From the NCBI GenBank assembly GCA_018136815.1, contig CM030935.1:6719592-6783591 (forward strand): a DNA stretch of 64,000 bases, read 5' to 3'. The position numbers and the translations under genes were made by a program. This document shows positions 1-9,689 of this stretch, piece after piece. A model generated the notes under the pieces. The model did no database searches. It saw nothing but the letters and a program-made list of their open reading frames with translations, and was not told the origin of the DNA. Position 1 is the first letter of the stretch, and each line of letters begins with the position of its first letter. The stretch comes from Isochrysis galbana (taxonomy: Eukaryota; Haptophyta; Isochrysidales; Isochrysidaceae).

Positions 1-2
1 CG

Positions 3-872
3 CCAAAGCTCCCCGAAGTAGACTCGCGGCCAATGTGGGATTACATCCTTGCCGGGACCAACGGCCGTCCGGACCACCTACAGTTGAGCGCAGAGTCGCT
101 GCTAGAGTGGCCGTACAAGGTAGTGACAGGCAAACACCCCTACTCGTTCTACCAAGGCGAGAGCTACCCCAACGCCAGCACGCTCGACATGTACGCCGCA
201 GGTGGCGGCCCGGGATTTCAGGACTCGCATATCTGGGGGAACAACTTTCCCTTTAGCGCCCCTAGCGGTTTGTTCTTCCGCAACTGCGACGTCGCTCCGG
301 GCTGCCTTTTCAATGTTGAGGAGGACCCCTTCGAGCAACACAATCTAGCCGGCGAGCTACTGCTCAAGAACAAGCATGAGGAGATGCTGATTAAGCTACA
401 GGGCGAGAACACCCGGCTGTTCCTGCCCAATCGCGGCAACCTTTCCAAAACACCCTGCATCCAAGCAGCTCGCAATGGTGGCTCGACTGGGTTTTATGGG
501 CCATTTGTGGATGTCGCCGATTGGTACTCTCCGAGCCCGCCCGTGCCTGACTTCGCGGAGGTCGCCGCCGACTACGCGATTCTGAACTCCCAGCTCTTCA
601 ACGATCGAATTCGCCTGATGACTGAGTGCGTTGCTGAGTTCTACGACACCCCATGTGGCGAGTTCGCCTACAAGAACACCATTGCACGATATGCATTCGA
701 CAAGGCGCCGCCCACCCCGATCGACGACGTGGTCAGCACCTCGGATGGACCTGGACTTAGTCTGCCTCCATTGATGTCACTGTTGATTGCCCTCCTGCTA
801 CTTCATTTTCGCGAGCAGCACCCAGGTGCGCGAGCAAATTGGCGCGAGGGGGGGGGGGCGGGGCGCTGGTAG
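3..872 (+). CDS. Arylsulfatase-like sulfatase, C-terminal part (5' end outside window)
   Basis: The reading frame is open from base 3, so the gene starts outside the window. The visible protein begins with a P-E-V-D-S-x-x-M-W motif, which matches the 'P-x-x-D-S-L-D-x-W' segment after the catalytic core of animal-type arylsulfatases. About 75 residues later comes L-F-N-V-E-E-D-P-F-E-Q-H-N-L-A, the typical 'LFDIxxDPxExxNLA' sulfatase tail motif, and then a Y/F-Y-G-P-F/W stretch. The catalytic Cys-x-Pro-x-Arg site would lie upstream and is not visible. Such enzymes hydrolyse sulfate esters, often of glycans, in the secretory or lysosomal compartment. A short hydrophobic stretch (L-P-P-L-M-S-L-L-I-A-L-L-L-L) lies near the end of the frame, which then runs into a G homopolymer. 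A GT donor at 826-827 with an AG acceptor at 901-902 would instead join this exon, in phase 1, to the Cys-rich frame that follows. Family call secure; the exact 3' end is not. Confidence 0.75.
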   Translation, partial: PKLPEVDSRPMWDYILAGTNGRPDHLQLSAESLLEWPYKVVTGKHPYSFYQGESYPNASTLDMYAAGGGPGFQDSHIWGNNFPFSAPSGLFFRNCDVAPGCLFNVEEDPFEQHNLAGELLLKNKHEEMLIKLQGENTRLFLPNRGNLSKTPCIQAARNGGSTGFYGPFVDVADWYSPSPPVPDFAEVAADYAILNSQLFNDRIRLMTECVAEFYDTPCGEFAYKNTIARYAFDKAPPTPIDDVVSTSDGPGLSLPPLMSLLIALLLLHFREQHPGARANWREGGGAGRW

Positions 873-902
873 ACACCTGGCTGTCGTGTCTTATTTGCTC
901 AG

Positions 903-1198
903 AGCTATTCAACATCGCACGTTTGGCAGGCGCGGGCATTCTCACTAATGGCCTCTTCTGTAACGTTGCTACCAAGTGCTCGTGCTTCGAGTCCACTGCC
1001 GGCTCGCTACGCGAGTGCGTCGACGCCGCAGTCGACTCCATCGTGGAGTCAGATGCAGAGAGCGCAGGGCCGTTCTCCGGTATGGGCTGCTTACTCAACT
1101 GTGGGCTCCTCTCGGAGCCGGCATGCCAAGCTCGCTGCTTAGCCGACAATCTCGGTGATAAGATGGCCATGAGTGACTGCGTGATTGCATGCGGCTGA
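903..1198 (+). CDS. Cysteine-rich frame, possible last exon of the sulfatase gene
   Basis: An open frame of about 98 codons with a dozen cysteines, in pairs such as C-S-C and in an L-L-N-C / C-Q-A-R-C pattern, ending in C-V-I-A-C-G and TGA. I do not recognise the fold. It is phase-compatible with the upstream sulfatase frame if bases 826-902 are a 77-bp GT-AG intron. Otherwise it is a small separate gene starting at an ATG at 839, just inside the G-run. Inference only: the splice has no independent support here. Confidence 0.4.
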
Positions 1199-1365
1199 AG
1201 TGTTGCTGAGGTGCGCCAATATTCTCGCAAACCTAGAAGATCTGAGCCGTCCTTCTCAAGACATGGAGAGGGAGAAGGGCCTTAGAATGTTTGCGCACGC
1301 GCACGTACTCAAACAGTGAAACTAAGGCGTTTCACATAGTATCATTTTTTTCTGCAAAATCCAAC

Positions 1366-1545
1366 TAAGTTTATACTTGGTTCGCCCATGGGGGGGCACG
1401 AGCCCCCCCCCCCCCCCCCTTCTCCACTCCTCCCCTGCCATGGGGGAGGAACCACCCATCCGCTCCTGGCGCATGTCTGATGGCTGCTTGCCAGGAGCCC
1501 ACTGCCCTGCTGACCCAGAGTCGGCCGCCCACTCGGAGACACAGG
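1366..1545 (+). repeat. Dispersed repeat A, copy 1
   Basis: Starts with AACTAAGTTTATACTTGG, then a CCATGGGGGGGCACGAGCCCC block and a TCCTGGC...GCCAGGA inverted pair. The same order recurs at 17945-18195 (minus), 30683-30830 (plus) and 60756-60870 (plus). The G and C homopolymers differ in length between copies. Confidence 0.8.
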
Positions 1546-1762
1546 AGGAAGGGGGGGGAGATCACCGGGGGGGGGGCGCAGGCCACCGGACCATATCTAA
1601 GCCCTTCACCCCTGTCCCCCTAGTAGTGTACGGGGGGAGCCGCCTGATGGCAGGGGGAGGAGGACCGGGGGAGTGGGGGTGTTGAAAGTATGCTACGTAC
1701 TACGTGTAGTAGGTAGTGGTTCCATTCGCCGCGAGTGCGGTAAGAATATTAAAAGGTTTTTT
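1525..1762 (+). repeat. Dispersed repeat B, copy 1
   Basis: Shares the block 'ggagacayaggaggaag...', then 'catatctaagcccttcacccc', 'cccctagtagtg' and 'gggggagtgggggtg' with 5805-6061. The terminal part ('gcgagtgcggtaagaatatt' then a T-run) is also found at 26665-26760 and, inverted and diverged, at 16486-16527. A T-run at the end of each copy suggests the 3' end of a retroposed element. Confidence 0.75.
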
Positions 1763-2282
1763 CTTCTGCAAAATCCTTAGCTGATCGGCCTAGCCCCTAC
1801 CACACTCCCCGTTCCGCTCCACCCCTCGCGTTCCTTTTTCTTTTTCTTTGGTGTTGGGCTTGGGGGGTGCCGGCGAGTGTGCACTACTTTGGGCCTAGCG
1901 TTGGGAGAGGTGGGGCGGGTCTTTTGTGTTGTGTTTTTGGGCGGCGGCGTGTGTCGGATTGCCGCGTTGTCGGGGCCCCGCAACTCGGCTTCCCCTAAGG
2001 GCATACGTGCTTTTAGTGCTCTTCGCTTCTTGCGACCGGGTGTTATCCTTGCTGGTCGCTGAAGGTGCGGGCCATCAAAAGTCCCGGTGCACCACCCAAA
2101 TACGGGAGAAATTATACCCCCGTATACGTGCGCATTATAACTACTAGGATGTTTGACCCCCTCCCCCCCTATAATTATTATTGCAAGGGTGTTCGACTCC
2201 CTCCCCCCTCCCCCCTCCCACCCACCCCAATTATAATTAATAGGGTGTTCGACCCCCATCCCCATCCCCCCCAATAATTATA
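1763..2282. other. No gene recognised; AT/C-rich tandem units at its end
   Basis: No frame here has recognisable homology. From about 2105 there are three imperfect units that alternate an AT-rich piece (ataattatta) with 'gggtgttcgacccc' followed by a C-run. This is a short minisatellite. Confidence 0.5.
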
Positions 2283-2465
2283 AAAAAATCTTCTTAAAAT
2301 TCCCCGCTAAGTGTGAGGTGTGAGGCAGTGTGCTAGTGTACCTCCCTACTACCCAACCTTAACCCCTAACAACCCCCTCCCCCTTTCCCAGTTCCCTCAT
2401 TGTGACTCATTGGCGGAGAAGCTGGTTCCGGGGAGGCCGCGCGCGCTGCTTCGGGGAGTGCGCAA
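2283..2465 (-). mobile_element. LINE 3'-tail fragment, copy 1
   Basis: On the minus strand it runs from a GC-rich block (CCGAAGCAGCGCGCGCGGCC) through 'gttaaggttgggtag' to 'agcggggaatttt' and a terminal T-run. The same tail is found at 4858-5060, 10567-10760 and 31060-31250. In two of those it directly follows the end of a non-LTR retrotransposon frame, so this piece is a severely 5'-truncated insertion. Confidence 0.75.
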
Positions 2466-2503
2466 CGCTACCCCTTCGCTGTCTGAAGGAGCCTAGGCCC
2501 CAG

Positions 2504-2882
2504 ACATGACCATTAATGCAAGCCGGGGCGTTCAGATGACCCGCCCGCCCGTCCCCGGGCTCTGCCGGGGTCCGGGGTCTCTGCAGGGCCTGCAGGGACA
2601 TCTTCACCTGCGTCTTCACCTGCGTCGGCGTGCGGCATCGGCCAGCGGCTCATTGCAGGTGCGCATCTTCCCAGTTGGAAAATTTTTTTATTCCCAGACA
2701 TGACCATTAATGCAAGCCGGGGCGCTCAGATGACCCGCCCGCCCGTCCCCGGGCTCTGCCGGGGTCTCTGCAGGGCCTGCAGGGACATCTTCACCTGCGT
2801 CTTCACCTGCGTCGGCGTGCGGCATCGGCCAGCGGCTCAGTGCAGGTGCGCATCTTCCCAGTTGGAAATTTTTTTTATTGTC
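2504..2882 (+). repeat. Tandem duplication of a ~190-bp unit ending in a T-run
   Basis: Two nearly identical units (about 2504-2693 and 2696-2882). Each begins 'cagacatgaccattaatgcaag' and ends 'cttcccagttggaaa' plus seven or eight Ts. Differences are a few substitutions and a short indel in the 'gccggggtc' block. Confidence 0.85.
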
Positions 2883-2975
2883 CTCCTCTCCTCGGCCGAC
2901 GGAGGGAAGTTTCGTCCAAAACATTCTCCGGTCCCAGGATATTCCGTGGGGGCTCTCTACGCGCTCCGGCGCCCC
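2878..2975 (+). repeat. Dispersed repeat E, plus-strand copy
   Basis: The stretch from 'cctctcctcggccgacggag' through 'ttccgtgggggctctct' is found inverted at 56308-56406 with high identity. Confidence 0.8.
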
Positions 2976-3180
2976 CCAGCTCCAGCTTCGAACCGGGCCA
3001 AAGGTAGCGCACGCCTTGGCCGCACCCCGGAAACCAAAGAAAAAGAAAAGAATCGGAGAAGGGAAGGAAGCGGTGCTCAGGGAGATCAGGGCGATGCCAG
3101 TGGAGAGGTAGTATGTACCGGGCTCCTAGTAGGTGTTTGGCCCTGAATCGTCAGGTATTGTTTTTATCCTTGAATGAGGC
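2965..3180 (+). repeat. Dispersed repeat D, copy 1 (retroposon-like 3' end)
   Basis: Contains 'ggtagcgcacgccttggccgcacccc' and ends 'ctagtaggtgtttggccctgaatcgtcag' then a T-run. It matches 19690-19925 and, inverted, 61080-61300, where the end reads 'gtgtagcccagaatcttcagat' plus Ts. Confidence 0.7.
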
Positions 3181-3437
3181 GGCAGCCTCTCTAAAAAGAA
3201 AAAGGAGGAGTGTCTGAATGAGTTGTGTAGTAGAGCGCGCGAATGCGTCCGCTCGCGGCGCTCGCGGCGGCCGTCGAGCCCCTTGACGCACATCAGGCCG
3301 GCGAGAGCCTGGCCCTCCCGCCCTTCACCCCCCCACCCCCCACCCCTTTGTTTCCTCGTCAATTCCACCCTTTTCCACTGGAACGCCTTGAAGGAGAGAG
3401 AGAACGGGGGGGGGGGGGAGAGAGAGAGCACTGGCGG

Positions 3438-4604
3438 ATGGCTCGGCGTCCGGCAAGAGAGTCTCAATGCTTGGTGGATGTTCTCCGCGCGGACTTACTG
3501 GCGCTTGTAGTGGATCAGCTGAGCGGACCAGACCATGCACACATTCGGCAGGTGAGCCGTGCGCTCGCGGGTGCCGTCCGGGCGCACGCAGCGAGTAAGC
3601 TGCTTTCATCGGTCGGAGAGTCTGTCCGCTGGGGAGCGCCTGTCTGTAACCTGGCAGCGGAGCACGGCGAGCTGACGGTGCTGCGCTGGGCGCGACGGCA
3701 CGACTGCCACTGGAGCGAGCACACTGCCGCATGCGCCGCCCAAGGCGGCCACCTCGAGCTGCTGCAGTGGGCGCGCAGCCGAGGATGTCCGTGGGACACG
3801 GAGACTTGCTCCAAGGCGGCGAGAGGCGGCCATCTCGCCCTGCTGCAGTGGGCGCGTGCGCAAGGGTGTCCATGGAATGAAGATACCTGTGCGCAGGCAG
3901 CAAGGGGCGGCCATTTCGATGTATTGCGATGGGCGCAGGAGCACGGCTGCCGCTGGGATGAGCGGACTTGCATGTTTCTGGCAGGCACGGGCAATCTGCA
4001 AATGCTTCAATGGGCAAGAGAGCGGGGATGTCCGTGGGATGACGGCGCCTGCTCTGACGCAGCATGCAGCGGTAATCTTGAGATGCTGCAATGGGTGCGC
4101 GCGATGGGCTGTCCGTGGGGCACATACACGTGCGCATTTGCCACACTGTGTGGGCATCTGGAATTGCTTCAATGGGCTCGACGACATGGCTGTCCATGGG
4201 ACGAGGACACCTGTGCGTTTGCGGTGGAGGACGACCATCTTGAGGTACTGCAATGGGCTCATTGGCACGGCTGTGCGTGGGACGAGGATACCTGCGCCAG
4301 AGCAGCGGGCCGTGGCCATCTCGTGGTGCTGCAGTGGGCACGTGAGCATGGGTGTCCCTGGGATGAGCGGGTTTGCTCGGATGCGGCGTTTGGCGGCCAT
4401 CTTGAGGTGTTGCGTTGGGCACGCGAAAACGGCTGCCCATGGAGCGAGCGCACGTGCACGTTGGCGGCAATGGGCGGCCACCGTGAGGTGCTCAAGTGGG
4501 CGCATGAGCACGGCTGCCCTTGGATAAGTGACCAAATCCATGCTGACGCGAGGAAAGGTGGCCATGACCATGTTTTGCAATGGCTATGTGAGCAAGGGTT
4601 GTAA
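3438..4604 (+). CDS. F-box-like protein with 12 CPWDEDTC-type (ankyrin-related) repeats
   Basis: Single-exon gene for 388 residues. I chose the ATG at 3438 because the frame upstream is low-complexity and the protein from this Met opens directly with an F-box-like helix set (L-A-L-V-V-D-Q-L-S-G-P-D-H...V-S-R-A-L-A, residues ~15-50). After that come about twelve 27-residue units of the form C-P-W-D-E-D-T-C-A-x-A-A-x-G-G-H-L-E-V-L-Q-W-A-R-E-H-G. Units 2-11 are complete; the first and last diverge. Units of this type are a divergent ankyrin-like repeat, expanded in algae such as haptophytes and in some giant viruses, usually with an F-box that would recruit an SCF ubiquitin ligase. Repeats would bind the target. 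The 81-bp DNA period is visible in the sequence. Substrate unknown. A GA-tract and G-run directly precede the ATG. Confidence 0.85.
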   Translation: MARRPARESQCLVDVLRADLLALVVDQLSGPDHAHIRQVSRALAGAVRAHAASKLLSSVGESVRWGAPVCNLAAEHGELTVLRWARRHDCHWSEHTAACAAQGGHLELLQWARSRGCPWDTETCSKAARGGHLALLQWARAQGCPWNEDTCAQAARGGHFDVLRWAQEHGCRWDERTCMFLAGTGNLQMLQWARERGCPWDDGACSDAACSGNLEMLQWVRAMGCPWGTYTCAFATLCGHLELLQWARRHGCPWDEDTCAFAVEDDHLEVLQWAHWHGCAWDEDTCARAAGRGHLVVLQWAREHGCPWDERVCSDAAFGGHLEVLRWARENGCPWSERTCTLAAMGGHREVLKWAHEHGCPWISDQIHADARKGGHDHVLQWLCEQGL

Positions 4605-4799
4605 CACGAGTAACTTCTTTTTGCATGCACTGCGTCGCAATTGCTAGATTAGATCACCGACCCCCACATTAGGGTATACAATACCCGACGCCGCCAACAA
4701 CGAACCCAAGAGGCCCGATCCGCCCCTCCCCCCAACAACGCGAGGCCCAAAGTAGTACATGGGCCGAACCCACCCCCGAAGACCGAATAAAAAGGAATG

Positions 4800-4860
4800 G
4801 AGGACTCTTTGATCGGGATACCCCGGAGACCAGATGCCCTGTCCAGGGTGCAAAGGAAAA
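4800..4860 (-). mobile_element. Short fragment of a Ty3 reverse transcriptase
   Basis: About 58 bp ('ctttgatcgggatacccc ... gtccagggtgcaaagga') match 46570-46630, the part of the chromovirus polymerase encoding C-T-L-D-L-A-S-G-F-W-G-I-P. It abuts the T-run end of the next LINE fragment, so the LINE tail appears to have inserted beside or into it. Confidence 0.7.
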
Positions 4861-5562
4861 GAGAAAAAAATTCTTCAAAATCTCCGCTACGCGGCGGCGT
4901 GAGGCAGTGTGCTCATGGACCTCCCTACTAGCCGGCCCCAACCTTAACCCCTAACAACCTCCTCCCCCGTCCCCAGTTCCCTCTCTAGCGGAGAAGCTGG
5001 TTCCGGGGAGGCCGCGCGCGCTGCTCCGGCCAGGAGTTGGAGAGAAGGGGGCGGGAGACTGTGGCTTCTCCTTCGCTCTGACTCGGCTTGCATCTCCTTT
5101 TCTTATATCGCATTAGATCTTTCATGCTTTCCGTTGGGGGTCTTACCAGCTACCAGAGAGGTTAGCTAGCCCTTACTTACTTAGGTGATGTTTCGTATGT
5201 CCAAAGCTCTCGCCGGCTGCAAGAGGTCTTCCGATGTTCCCAGGTTGAAGTCTTTGTCCACCGTGTAAAGAGGGCTTATCATTTTCCGAATATGTTTGTT
5301 ACTCGGGACTCGGGACGTGTAGCTCCATATTCTCTCGTTGTTTTTTCAGCCTCTGAAAGAAACCGACCTTCGCCGTTACTAATATGTGGTACCTTGCAAG
5401 GAGCGCTCTTATGATCGATCTAACGGACCTGCCGTCCGCGTTGCCATATTGAATGTTATAAAAGTCCGTTAGGATATATCTCAACGCCAGGATACCTAAT
5501 ACCTAAGTATAAGTATCCCGAGGAGGGATGCGGTCTGTCTACCTGGTAGCAAAAGAGAACTA
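4858..5562 (-). mobile_element. 5'-truncated LINE, copy 2 (C-terminus and 3' tail)
   Basis: On the minus strand the frame shows F-C-Y-Q-V-D-R-P-H-P-S-S-G-Y, then I-L-T-D-F-Y-N-I-Q-Y-G-N-A-D, and after a frame break M-I-S-P-L-Y-T-V-D-K-D-F-N-L...L-D-I-R-N-I-T and a stop. The same peptide series ends the larger LINE copy at 31-33 kb. The 3' untranslated part and T-run (4858-5060) belong to the shared tail family. The frame is broken, so this is a dead copy. Confidence 0.8.
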
Positions 5563-5804
5563 ACTTTATAGTTGGTTGCCATGAAGCGCGCCGCCGCTCC
5601 CCACCTCTCCTTCGGGCCCACCGCCGCGGGCGCCCCCCAGCACCCATGGAGCTGTCGCTGGCGAAGCGACCGCGTCCGCAGTAGCCGATGTACCTGCGCA
5701 CAAACTAACTGACGGACTGAAAGGAGCGAGCAAACTGTGGGCAGAGCGATAGCCCCGCCCACCAAAACATTGGTAAGTCCCGCGCCTATTAACAGGATAA
5801 GTCG
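5563..5804. other. No gene recognised
   Basis: GC-rich stretch between the LINE fragment and repeat B. A short M-E-L-S-L-A-K-R-P-R frame on the plus strand ends after ten codons. Nothing else supported. Confidence 0.4.
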
Positions 5805-6061
5805 GGACCGAGGCCGCCGCCCACCCGGAGACATAGGAGGAAGGGGGGCAATGATCTCCGGGGGGGGGGGCATGAGCCACTGGACATATCTAAGCCCTTC
5901 ACCCCAATCCCCCTAGTAGTGCACGGGGGGAGTCGCCTGATGGGGGGGGGGGGGGAAAGCCGGGGGAGTGGGGGTGTAAAAAGCTTTTTCTGCGTGAAAA
6001 GAAAGCAGGTCCACGGCCGCGTGTGCGGTGAGAATATTGAAAGGTTATTACTGCGGCGCAA
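5805..6061 (+). repeat. Dispersed repeat B, copy 2
   Basis: Same block order as 1525-1762. It ends 'cacggccgcgtgtgcggtgagaatattgaaaggtt', and this end is found inverted at 16486-16527. Confidence 0.75.
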
Positions 6062-6176
6062 TCGCTTTACACGTAACCGTGCTTGTCATCTTTGAAACGC
6101 GACATCATGCGTCACCGTCGGCCTAATCAAAACGATGGCCTGACACCACGGACACGTCCATGCGGTCGCATGACTC

Positions 6177-9100
6177 CTATCCATGAGCACTTTTTGCATC
6201 AGGAATCGCTTTACCCGGCTGGACTTCCACCTCAGGCCTGACCATCGCCGAGAGGCGCTGTGGTATGGTGCCCGGCCCTTTGATGGAGCGTAGGAGCGAT
6301 GATTGTAGCTGGGGCTTTAGGATAGTTTCAGTCAACTTCTTGGCTAGCAGGGTCTGCTGAGAGCCGTCGCGGAGCCGCTCGCGAAGGCGCCGGAGCACGG
6401 CCTTTTTATCCCAATGGCGGATGATGAACCATATCAGCGAGATGAGGCGGACGAGGAAGCCAAAGATCAGCATCGCTACGATAGAGGCCGAGTACCAATC
6501 GACATCGCCGCGCTCGTACGCGTCGATGTCCGCGTACGCCCCGACGCCCGGGATCAGGCCGAAGCTCTGGAAGCGCGAAAGGACGAAAATGCGTGCTGCG
6601 CCAAACGGCAGGCTGGTCGCATCGAGCATGCCGCCGGCGAGAATAGCCCACATCCCGGGCGACAGCATGAAGAAGCCGTAGCCACCGTCGTTGTCCGTCG
6701 AGCGGCAGGTGCGCGATGAGCCCGACTTGCAGCTCCAGTGGCTCCCAGAGAGCCACGGTCGGCCGAGGCCGGGGTTGCTGACGACGTCGGCAGGCGCAGC
6801 GCCTATCACGCCGGTTAGCAGGATGGCGCACACGAATGAGCCGGCAGTCGCAGCGATGGCCGACCCCTTGCCTGCAAACATGGCCGAAGCGTATCCAAAG
6901 GCCGTGTAGGACCAGCCGACGTTGAAGAAGAGCCAAAGGAGCAACCAGAGGTCGGCATGCGTCGCCGTCATGCCAGCATACGGGAGCAAAAACATTGGCA
7001 CCATCGGGACGAGCACCAAGATGGTGTCGGCAATCATCCGCGCCAACCCTTCGGCGATCTGGCGAACGCCCTGCGCCGCCTCGTGCTCGAAGCACGCGCG
7101 TTCAATGTCGTCGGAGCCGAGGGAAGTGAGTGTCACCGTCGCGCTCACCACGGAGAAGGAGGCTATGGAGAGCATGAGCAAGGTGATCCTCGTGTTGGAC
7201 GCCGGCTCTGGACCGCTCATGATGCCGCAGAGGAGGCCGAGGCCGTACCTGGGTGCGAGCAGAGGCGACGGCGATGAGCTACACGGCGGCGCGCTTGCGG
7301 GTGCGCGGGTTGGCGGCAGCACGTCCACGTCGGGCGAGGCTGTTGTGCTTACATGATACTGAGCGTGCTGATGTACTTGGAGCGTTTTCGCCAGAGCGAC
7401 AGTGCGTAGCGTGTGAAACAGTACCGGAACTGAATGAAGAAGCCCGGCAGCGGGCGGGTGCTCATCTGCCACCCGCCCACGTTTGCGTAGACCAGCTCCC
7501 ACGTCACGTCCACTTGAGCCATAGTCGCGATGCTCGCGATGAGCTGCCACAGCTCGAGCCGTACGTCACTGCCGACGGTGGGCTTGGCCACCTGGCACCA
7601 GGCAACAAACTCTACCTGCGAGCATTTGCCGCTGCGGCGCGCGGCAAGCTGGGCCTGCCGGTCGGCCTTGACGCGCCGGTTCCAGTGCGCCGCGAGCTCC
7701 TCTGCCTCGATGGGCGGCTTGGAGGTGCTCGTCGCCAAACCAAAGGCCACCTCAATGTAGAAGTCTGCAGGGTTCTCGCCCGGCTGCGGCGCGAAGCCGT
7801 GGGTCGCAAAGTAGCCCAGCGCATCATTTTGGCGGCCAGCATAGATGAACTCGCCGCGGCGAAGCACCATCACCTTGTCGAGAGCATTGACCACCGAGAA
7901 GCGCGGCTGGTGCAGCGAGGCGATGATGAGGATGCCGTACCTCTTGCAAAGGTTCTTAAGCACATCAACAACGAGGCGCGTGTTGACCGCGTCGAGCGCG
8001 CTGGTGGGCTCGTCGAGCAGCAAGATCGAAGGGCGAGTAACGAGCTCGGAGCCAATGCCTACGCGGCGCAGCTGGCCGCCCGAGAGCTTTTTCTTCGAGT
8101 TCTCGCGGTCACACGAGAAGTGCGCGCACGCGGTGAGGCCGAGGAGGGTGAGAACTGACTCGACGATGCTGCGCCGGTCGTCCTTGCTGATGCCGGGCAG
8201 GCGCAGCATGGACGAGTACCACAGATTCTCGAACACAGTGAGCGTCTTCTGCACAAGGTAGGCCTGGGGCACGAAGCCCATATTGGGTCCACGCACGAGC
8301 GGTTTGCCGTTGAGGGTGATGTCTCCCGAGAGCTGGCCGTACGTCGCGCGCCCACTTATTGCGTTGAGCAGCGTGGTCTTGCCCGAGCCGCTCTCACCCA
8401 TCAGCGCGCACAGATCGCCCTGCTCCATGTCGGCGTTGAGACCTGAGAGAATACAGCTTTTGCCGATGGTGAACGAGACATCGCTCAGCTGCAACGAGAC
8501 GAAGTTCTCACCCCTGCTCGTCTCCGTGCGTGCGCGTGCGAGCGTGCGGCGGAGAGCGAACTTGAGTCTGCGCACGTGCGCGCCACGGTCGAGGCTCGTC
8601 ACGGAAGACGTCTCCCTCGACAGTTGCCGCTGCTGCGCGCTTAAGCTCGCCTCCAAGCTTGCATGGCGAGGCGGGTCATTGGCGCTATACCTCTCGAACG
8701 AGCTGGTTTGCCGCATACGGGTCGCAATGAGCTCTGCGGTGGAGGCGCTCCGCAGCTGCTTGACAAATGGGGTGAGCCGCCGGCTGCGCTGTGCTTTACG
8801 GATGCGTTGCTGAAGCTCGATTGCTCCCGACACCACTTCCGCGAGCAGGTTCTTGCCGTCGGATAGTTGGCCCAGCTGCAGCCCCTTCACCTTGGTGGGC
8901 AGCACTGGCCGCCGCCGCTGCCGCCTCAAGCGCACCACGAGCTTGGCTATATGGCCGATCGCCCATGCGAGCACAAGCAGCACAACCGGCACAACGACGA
9001 GGTCGAACTTGGACCCCTCGGCACTCGAGCCGGCAGGGCAGCGGCTCTCGGGTGAGCGGCTGCCGAAACCGTCGGCCAGACAGCGCTGCGTCGCATTGGC

Positions 9101-9682
9101 GCCCTCGGGGCACTTGTAGCCCGCAGGGCAGACCTCGCGGTACGACGAGTTGTGGCAGATGTAGCCGGCGCTGCAAATAGCGGGAGCCCAGCTGCCGTTG
9201 GGGCAGAAGATGGTGAAGCCGTAGGTCGAGGTGTCGTGCAGGTCAGCGCGACCGTACGCAATGTTGGGGCACGCCTTGCCGCCGTCAAACGTGCCGGCCG
9301 CGCAGTAGCGGCCGGCCGCGCACTCCTCGCTCTCTTCTGGTGAGGCGCACGACCGTCCGGCGGGGCAGATGTTGTGATTGAGCCCACCACACGGGCTGCT
9401 GGTGTGCCCGGGGCAGTACTGACCGAAGCTGCACGGAACACACTCGCCGCTCGCGCAACTGGCGGCGCTCGTTGGCACGCACTGAAAGCCGGCGGCGCAC
9501 GTGGCGAGAGGTCCCGCCGGGTGGACTGCGCTCTGGTTGAGCGAGGAGGCGAGGCCAGTGTAGCAGTAGCCGGAGGGCGTGGAGGGAGGGTCTGTGGGCG
9601 CAGCGCACGAGTCGCCCACCGCTGCAGCTAGCAGAGTCACGCCGGCAGCCTCGAAGGAGCCATGGCGAGGGTCACACGACAT
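6177..9682 (-). CDS. ABCG-type half transporter with Cys-rich extracellular N-terminus
   Basis: Two exons on the minus strand: 9682-7353 and 7248-6177. The 104-bp intron has a GTAAGC donor and a CCCAG acceptor and restores the frame exactly; the spliced protein is 1133 residues. Residues 25-220 are a Cys-rich extracellular region with repeated C-P-A-G-x-x-C motifs. One membrane segment follows at ~227-249. The nucleotide-binding domain has Walker A G-E-S-G-S-G-K-T (429-436), signature L-S-G-G-Q (533-537), Walker B L-L-L-D-E (554-558) and the H-loop His (591). Exon 2 supplies the ABC2-type membrane domain with about six helices. This order (Cys-rich domain, helix, NBD, membrane domain) is that of plant ABCG24/28-like proteins. 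It would work as a dimer exporting a lipid-like or hydrophobic substrate, which is not predictable. No clear signal peptide is seen at the chosen Met. A CT-rich tract lies upstream on the sense strand (9690-9900). Confidence 0.9.
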
Positions 9683-9689
9683 CCGCCGC

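Noticed and set aside
3325-4580. Antisense frames of 160-381 codons opposite the F-box/27-mer gene
   Set aside because: Shadows of a periodic GC-rich coding sequence; the plus strand has the recognisable repeats.
7253-9631. Plus-strand frames opposite the ABCG gene (up to 301 codons)
   Set aside because: Antisense to a firmly identified ABC transporter; no motifs.
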